Source: Datisca glomerata (taxonomy: Eukaryota > Streptophyta > Magnoliopsida > Cucurbitales > Datiscaceae). From it: a DNA stretch of 64,000 nt. Where the stretch lies: contig QANY01008720.1 in the NCBI GenBank assembly GCA_003255025.1, forward strand, positions 1,976,899-2,040,898. Direction: 5' to 3'. Below, piece by piece: positions 58,266 through 64,000 of this stretch (positions are counted from its first letter, which is position 1; each line of letters begins with the position of its first letter). The notes under the pieces are model-generated. The model made no database searches, was not told where the DNA came from, and worked only from the letters and a program-made list of their open reading frames with translations. The position numbers were made by a program, and so were the translations under genes.

Positions 58266-59580
58266 CTAGAGATCTGCCCCCGGTATGATTCCCCCTCCAT
58301 GTATTTCTGCTAGCATGTATTCAACTTCCTTTTCCTTTAGGCACTTCAAGTATGGCCGTGAAAAATTTCTGTCTCTAGGTAGGATCCTATCTTTTAAGCA
58401 ATGTATTACGTCGTCTTGCCAAGTTAGTTCCTGCCCAGTTTTCACATCTGCTATTTCTTCAGCTGTGATTCTTGGTCTTTCCAGAAATTCAACTGGTACG
58501 CTTCTTTTTCGTGGGAGTTGCAGCGAAGACCTCAAATTAGCCAATCCGTCCGCGTGCCTGTTTTCTGCTCTAGGGATATAATGGATATAAAAAAAATTTA
58601 ATTGTTTGAGTAGTCATTTTTCCCGTTGTAGGTAACTAATGATTCTTTCATCTTTTGCCGTGAACTTTCTCGTCACCTGCTTTACTACCAACATTGAATC
58701 ACAAAAGATTTTTATTTTGTTTACCTCTAACTCTCGTAACATAATGAGTCCTACTATCAGGGTTTTGTATTCGACTTCATTGTTTGAGGCGTTGAATCCA
58801 AATGAGATTGAGTGTTTGAGTATTTTTCCAAATGGATTTCATAGCACCACCCCTCTCCGCCTTCTTTATTGTTCGAGGCTTTGTCAATATATAACTCCCA
58901 TGTGCCATTTCCGATCACTTATTGTCCGCTTCTTATTTCCTCGTTGGTGTCAACTGTAAAGTTTGCCCCAATATTGGCCAAGGCTTGCCCTTTATTTGAT
59001 GTTCTTGGTTCGTTATGGATATCATATTACCTTGACTTGATTGCCCACTTTGTTATCTTCCGCTTATTTTGGGTGAATGCAGGAGACTTCTGATTGGCGA
59101 ACCCGTCAGCACCTTCACAACATGTGCCTGAAAGTAGGGCCTTAGTTTCCTTGTAGCTATTATAACAGCCAATATCAATTTTTTAACCATTTTGTAACGG
59201 ATCTCGGATGCCACCAGACTTTTGCTGACGAAGTATACCGGCCTTTATTTCCTTTCTTCTTCTCTGATCAGAACAACACTGATGGGGTTCTATGCTACAG
59301 CCACGTATAAGTAGTATAAAGGTTCCCATGGCTTTGGTTTTGATGATAACGGTGGAGTTGTCAAGTATTTTTTTATCTTGCTAAGAGCTTCCTCACACTT
59401 GTCATCCCATCCGTCAACTGAATTCTTCCTTAGCTTTGCAAAGAATGTGTTTCTCAGTTGATCTTGAAAGGAATCTATTTAATGCTGCCAACCTTCCTGT
59501 TAAGCCTTGTTTTTCTTCTTGGTTTCGTGGGGATTTCATCTCCATTATGACTTTTACTTGATCTGGGTTGACCTTAATTC
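58266..59580 (-). pseudogene. RNase H and linker of Tat-like element
   Basis: RNase H motifs on the minus strand: F-C-D-S-M-L-V-V-K-Q-V (about 58710-58675) and R-A-E-N-R-H-A-D-G-L-A-N-L (58570-58535), then the linker with I-H-G-G-G near 58285. The frame 58266-58544 is open; upstream is broken by stops. Confidence 0.75.
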
Positions 59581-59584
59581 CTCG

Positions 59585-60330
59585 CTACGTGACTAAGTGG
59601 CCGAGGAACTTCTCGGCCGCCACTCTGAATGTGCATTTTTCTGGATCCAACTTCATTGAAATTTTCCTCAAGATAAAAAAGGCCTCACAAATATTTTCGA
59701 TGTAATCTTCCCGCTTTCGACTCTTCACCAGCATGTCATCTACGTAAACTTCCATGGTTTTCCGAACCTGTTCCCGGAATATCTTATTTACCAACCTTTG
59801 GTAGGTTGCACCTACATTTTTTAGACCAAAAGACATTACCTTATAACAAAAAATACCATGTTTAGTTATGAAATATGTTTTCTCTTGGTCAGGTTTAAAC
59901 ACTTTCACTTAGTTGTATCCCGAAAAGGCATCCATGAAGCTCATAAGTTCGTGTCCTAAGGTAGCGTCCACCATCTTATCTACTATGGGTAACGAATATT
60001 CATCTTTTGGGCAGGCTTTATTCAAATATATGAAGTCCACACAAATTCTCCATTTCCCGTTTTTCTTTTCTACCATGACAACGTTAGCGAGCCATTTCAG
60101 GTAATCTACTTCCTTGATGAAATTCGCTTGTAGTAGTTTATCAACTTCTTCTTTAATGACCATGTTTCTTTCTAGTGTGAAACTTCTTTTTCGATGCTTC
60201 GCTAGTTTAACAGAAGGGTCGGTATTTAGTTTATCATAGATTATATTTTCTGGTATACCTTGCATCTCTTGAGCGGTGGTTGTAAAAATGTCATTGTTTC
60301 TCCGTAGGAAGTCAGTCAACCTTTCCTTTT
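59585..60330 (-). pseudogene. Reverse transcriptase of Tat-like element
   Basis: Two open frames (59909-60319 and 59585-59908) are in the same frame and separated by a single stop. Motifs: K-W-R-I-C-V-D-F, L-N-K-A-C-P-K-D, D-A-F-S-G-Y-N, K-V-M-S-F-G-L-K-N and the catalytic YVDDMLVKS, both Asp intact. This is the best preserved part of the element and the basis for the Tat/Ogre call. Confidence 0.9.
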
Positions 60331-61817
60331 TTGTTTCCTTCAGGTGGGCCCCAATATTTGTCCTTTTTTATGTTTCTTCATCTAAGCAAATAAATTCAAT
60401 TTATTCTCCTGCTTCGTACCTTGGGCTCACCTGTGCGTCCTTCTGTGGTTGCTATTGCTTATCTCCAACTACCAACTTTTCTTCTATTTTTCCTGTCTTC
60501 TGTTTCCTCGCTGACTCCAATGCGGTTATTGTGCAGATCTTAACGGTAGTTGGGTCCCCTTTTATAGTTTTGATTCTCTTATGAGATGTCTAGCACCACG
60601 AATTCAGTGAGGTAATTGAATGATTATGAGCCAGACATGAGGTTGATCAGTCCTTCTGAGTAGCTCACAGTCTTGTTGAAGCCTACTAGTGGTTGCGGCA
60701 GACCATGTAATTGCCGTTCCCCCATAGACATCTTTTCAAGTGTTGACCAGTGGGGAATATTGACAGCACTGTCGTCATCATTCAGCACCATTCAGCAGAC
60801 AATTACCCACTTGTATTGAGATGACAAGGGCGTCATTATGACGCCCGTCATACTCAAAGTCCATGTCGCCAAAGATGAGTGGGGTATCCCGCTTTTGTTG
60901 GAGGTGCTTTCCCGTTCCCAACTTCTAATAGTGGTTTTTTTCTGTACACTTTATTTTCCTTTCTTGTAGTTCCCTCCAGTTCAGTTAAAGTAATGATGGT
61001 ATCGACTATTTAGAGCGGCTGCTTTCAATCATCACTTTTTCCTCCATCATGGGTTTCCCTTTCAGCTTCCCGTTTAAGTTTTTCCCTCTTCATAAATTGA
61101 TTAAGGTAACCTTCTTTTACCAGTTTCTCCACATAGTCTTTCAGTTAGAAGCAGTCCTTTCTAAAATGTCCATTTCTCTTGTGGAATGAGTAGTATTTGT
61201 CTTTGTGAGTGTGGTATGGATCCCTTGCAAGTAGGGCCGATCTTTTCAGCCAAGGTTTGTCTTTTATCATCTAAGATTTCTAAACTTCCTCGGAATTGGG
61301 GCGGCTAAGATTTATGGAAATGGAGTTCTGGTGAGTGATTCTAGGTCAGTTTTTTCCGTGTTTCTTAAGCTCCTCAGGTCCATCATCTTTATTTCCATCA
61401 TCTCCTCCATGGAAGCTTCCGTCATGACTTTTAGTTGGAGAATTTCTCCCGCCTCCTCCTTTTCATGTTCCTTGGACTGAACTTCCCCATCTTCATTCTG
61501 CATGTTTCTGCTGTTTTCATTATCGCCTTCCCGTTTGACTTCGTGTCCTAAACTTTCTTAGAAGTTCTCCCTTCCCTCACGGTCAATGTGCTGACTGACT
61601 GCTGCCCATCTCTGTGCAAGGTCCCGTTGTAACGCAACAATCTGTTCCTACATCATTTGCCACGCGTTGTGTAGTGTTTTGCTTTTCGTTGTTTCATTTC
61701 TTGCATTCGGCTTAGGATGGTCTGAAGCATCTCAGCTGGTGGAGCGGGGTGATTGGCTTGTTCATCCCCGTTCCTGTTTCCTTCATTGAGGGCGTTGTTC
61801 GACCTGGTTCGAGGCAT
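60331..61817 (-). pseudogene. Gag and protease region of Tat-like element
   Basis: A likely gag start at 61817 (ATG, M-P-R-T-R-S-N-N-A-L-N), preceded by the leader TTTTGGTGCTTTCATTGAG, a phrase common just after 5' LTRs of plant gypsy elements. Acidic and Lys-rich pieces follow (61312-61503). Interrupted by many stops; neither a zinc knuckle nor a protease motif could be pinned with confidence. Confidence 0.55.
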
Positions 61818-61881
61818 GGTTTGATTTTCTGATGGGTATCTTTGAGGTTGTTTTTCTTGTCTCTCAATGAAAGCACCAAAA

Positions 61882-62617
61882 TGTAAAGGATTTTTTTTTT
61901 TGTTTAGTCAGGGATCAACATGAGGAACTTTGATAGCGCCTGATTTATATATAAGTATTAATAAAAAGAGAGAGTTTAAAAGTGAGAGAAGGTAGGTAAT
62001 AAAGGTTCTAAGTTGTATTTGATGTTGTTGTATCGAATCTCTCTTTTTCTCAAGTACTTTGGCCTTTATATAGGTGTCCCAAAATCCATGAATTGATTAA
62101 AATAATAATATAAAAAACATTTATTATGTCTAGGGATTACACCCGTTTGTGGGGGTTACTCTGCTGGGTATGACCTCATTTCCCTTTCTGTCTCACTCAC
62201 CGCCAATCAATCACAACCACTTGATTTTTCTTGTGGTTTCGAGCCAATCAGTTACAGTCATTTGGTGGCCTGTCAATCTGTCTCATCCAAGTACTTCAAC
62301 TTTACTCAATCAATCACTATCGTCCGTCTGTCATTTCAGATCCCTTTCGTCCGCTTATGCTCTTCTTCTTATCCTTCCTTTCCCGTTCTCGAGCGGATCG
62401 ACACTCTCTCGTTGACCTGTCTATTTTCTCCCGTTCTAACGAAGTTTCCCGCTTCCGTGTTCTTTTGCTCACTCCATGATCTTTTTATCTTGTTTCTGTT
62501 TTCCCGTCTAGCCCCCAACCTTACCATGTCACGGTCCACGCGTCCTCTCAGAATTGGTTCTTTCCGTACGCGTTTTGCGTGCTTTTTTCCTGTTCAATTT
62601 TCTTGCTGCTTTCAAAA
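61882..62617 (-). repeat. 5' LTR of Tat-like element
   Basis: Matches the left LTR over about 61882-62440; the rest (62440-62617) is present only here, so one LTR has been deleted or the other extended. Minus-strand end TCCTTTACA is directly followed by TTTTGGTGC. The three overlapping plus-strand open frames here are not genes. Confidence 0.7.
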
Positions 62618-62893
62618 GTGAAAATTTGAGCATTGCCATTATAGAAAAAACAATGAAGTTGCTGCCCTAGATATCACTATCCTAGAGGATTTTTTTTTCA
62701 ATAATATGCACATCAGGACAGATTCATACTGATTTATTTCTAAAAAAAACAATTAATCAATAAATCATGTGGAGGCGGTAACAAACCAATGTACTTACAT
62801 ACAAACTCTGCATCCACCAATTTAAGAACATTTCCCAACAACAAAATGTTAAAGAAGAAAAAGAAAACAGATCACCACCCAACAATCATAATA

Positions 62894-63560
62894 TTATCTT
62901 GCCATGGGTCGGGATTGATTAACCATAGTAACAGAGATCATTTCAATGGAATCTGTTGACTGAAGATGACTACTTTGTTTTGCAGATAATTCTGGAGCCA
63001 AACAACCCTTTAACTCAGCTACCACCTGATTCATAGTCGACCTTCTCTCTGGCTCCATTTTTACACAATTCAACCCAATTTCCACAGCTCTCCAAACAGA
63101 GTTCATGTTATAGTCTCCTTTTAACCTTGGGTCAACTATACTTTTAATATCTCCATTTACAACCATGGAGGTGACCCATTTAGTTATGTGAACCATGTGC
63201 TGGCCCTGGGCTCTTGTTACCACCGGTAGACACGTAATTATCTCCAATAGAGTAACTCCAAAGCTATATACATCACTTTTTTCTGTCAACCTATTTGTCC
63301 TATAATAGCTGCACGTCGAAAAAAATGAGTTCAAATTTTGAAAGAGAATGTTAGTATTAAGACGTGTCATAATCTAGTGGTTGAAAATTAGTTTACTTAC
63401 TCAGGATCAAGGTAGCCGGGAGTACCAGCGACAACTGTGGAGATGGTCCCACCTTCAACTGAGATGATATTGGACAAACCAAAATCAGCAAGTTTTGCTT
63501 CGAGATTTTGAGTTAGCAGTATGTTTGTTGTCTTTACATCTCTGTGAATTATTGGTGGTT
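62894..63560 (-). pseudogene. Malectin-like LRR receptor kinase, copy D, 3' part, disrupted
   Basis: Exon 12 is complete (62894-63308, 415 nt as in A and B, ending SRPMAR). The 3' part of exon 11 (63401-63560) encodes [16 protein letters not shown] and GTPGYLDPE with one codon missing after G-G-T. Exon 11 is cut at 63560, just before P-P-I-I-H-R-D, by the copia LTR at 63561. Upstream exons, if still present, lie beyond the right edge. The 3' UTR region (62620-62893) is similar to that of copy C. Without splicing out the insert the kinase would lack its N-lobe, so it is called a pseudogene; the remaining coding part itself has no stop. Confidence 0.85.
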
Positions 63561-64000
63561 TGTAGAAATGATGAACCTGTTGGTTCTGATCTTTGGAAAG
63601 TGATGAGCTTCAGAGATGATGAACCTTTCTGGTTCTGATCTGTTATTGAAGATAAAATTATGCTTGTTTACAATGAGGGATGATGTATATATACAAATGA
63701 TTCTAACGGTTGCCTATGATCTCCTATGATTCCAACGGATGCCTACTTGTAGCCTGAAATCATTTTTTACCAGAAATGGTTAGACACCCACTGTGTTTGG
63801 GAAAGTCTCTGTTCTGCTTCCTTCTTTTGCCTATGATGAAGATTTTCTTATGAGGCTGCAGCTTTTCCTTCTTCAACACTCCCCCTCAAGTTGGGTTCGT
63901 ATAGGTTGACCGAACCTAACTTGTCAAGTATTCTTTGGAGGTTATTTTTGTCAAGAGCTTTGGTGAAGATGTCGGCTAGCTGGTCTTCACTACGTACAAA
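63561..64000 (-). mobile_element. Minus-strand copia element, 3' end, runs off the window
   Basis: 3' LTR 63561-63878 (on the minus strand TGTTGAAGAAGG to TCATTTCTACA, 318 bp), containing repeated GGTTCATCATCTCT-like words. Before it are the purine tract (TTGAGGGGGAG, about 63879-63889) and the pol C-terminus, which encodes P-N-L-R-G-S-V-E across the LTR start, and R-S-E-D-Q-L-A-D-I-F-T-K-A-L at 63950-63995. The pol end seen here is open, so this may be a younger element than the others. Target duplication cannot be tested. Confidence 0.85.

Larger units (their letters stand above)
54155..62617 (-). mobile_element. Ty3/gypsy Tat/Ogre-like element with antisense ORF
   Basis: About 8.5 kb in minus orientation: 5' LTR about 61882-62617, gag, protease region, RT, RNase H, integrase, then a 3' non-coding part with a minisatellite and an antisense (plus-strand) ORF, and the 3' LTR about 54155-54712. 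Lineage is inferred from the RT (L-N-K-A-C-P-K-D, D-A-F-S-G-Y-N, YVDDMLVKS) and from the antisense ORF, a known trait of the Tat group. LTR ends are approximate: the outer (U3) ends differ, the 3' LTR being shorter. No clear target duplication. All proteins carry stops. Confidence 0.85.

Overview
This is nuclear DNA from a flowering plant, almost certainly a eudicot. The evidence is intron-rich receptor kinase genes with GT-AG introns, Ty1/copia and Ty3/gypsy retrotransposons with plant-type tRNA-Met primer sites, and an endogenous caulimovirid. I cannot name the species. No prokaryotic features, tRNA, rRNA or CRISPR arrays were seen. One ambiguous base (n) lies at 25970.

The host genes are a tandem array of malectin-like leucine-rich-repeat receptor kinases, all on the minus strand. 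Copy A (949-4754) and copy B (17411-21285) look intact: 12 exons each, with 11 of 12 exon lengths identical, encoding 896 and 895 residues. Copy C (about 50755-53989) is a pseudogene that lost most of its kinase and LRR exons and carries a copia fragment. Copy D (62894-63560, running off the right edge) is split by a copia element at the kinase catalytic loop. Two orphan stretches of promoter-like sequence (16725-16985 and 46085-46493) suggest further copies were lost. Promoters A and B share a TATA box and a W-box (TTGAC), as expected for stress- or defence-responsive expression.

Between A and B lies a decayed caulimovirid segment (movement protein and following polyprotein, 5285-7348), into which a chromovirus-like (Tekay/Del type) gypsy element inserted (7354-14836, long LTRs, perfect 5-bp target duplication GTATG). 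The viral reading frame resumes on the far side of the element. About 345-bp AT-rich tandem repeats follow (14901-15700).

Between B and C is a repeat-rich block: a hAT-like nonautonomous element (22585-23270) with an 8-bp target duplication; an unrecognised broken gene (23880-24839) next to a 9.7-kb copia element (24840 to about 34590); a truncated second Tekay-like copy (35803-38956) fused to an antisense FAR1/MULE transposase fragment (38957-40372); a small MITE; and a structure of two LTR copies in opposite, outward-facing orientation (41106-41670 and 44633-45148) around about 3 kb of non-coding DNA built from 37-bp, 83-bp and about 355-bp tandem repeats. A compact copia element with perfect target duplication ACGTT occupies 46499-50678.

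Between C and D is a minus-strand Tat/Ogre-like gypsy element (54155 to about 62617). Between its pol and 3' LTR it carries a decayed antisense ORF with a coiled coil and a 64-76-bp minisatellite. Most element proteins contain stops or deletions, so the transposons look inactive. The only genes I would expect to work are receptor kinases A and B.
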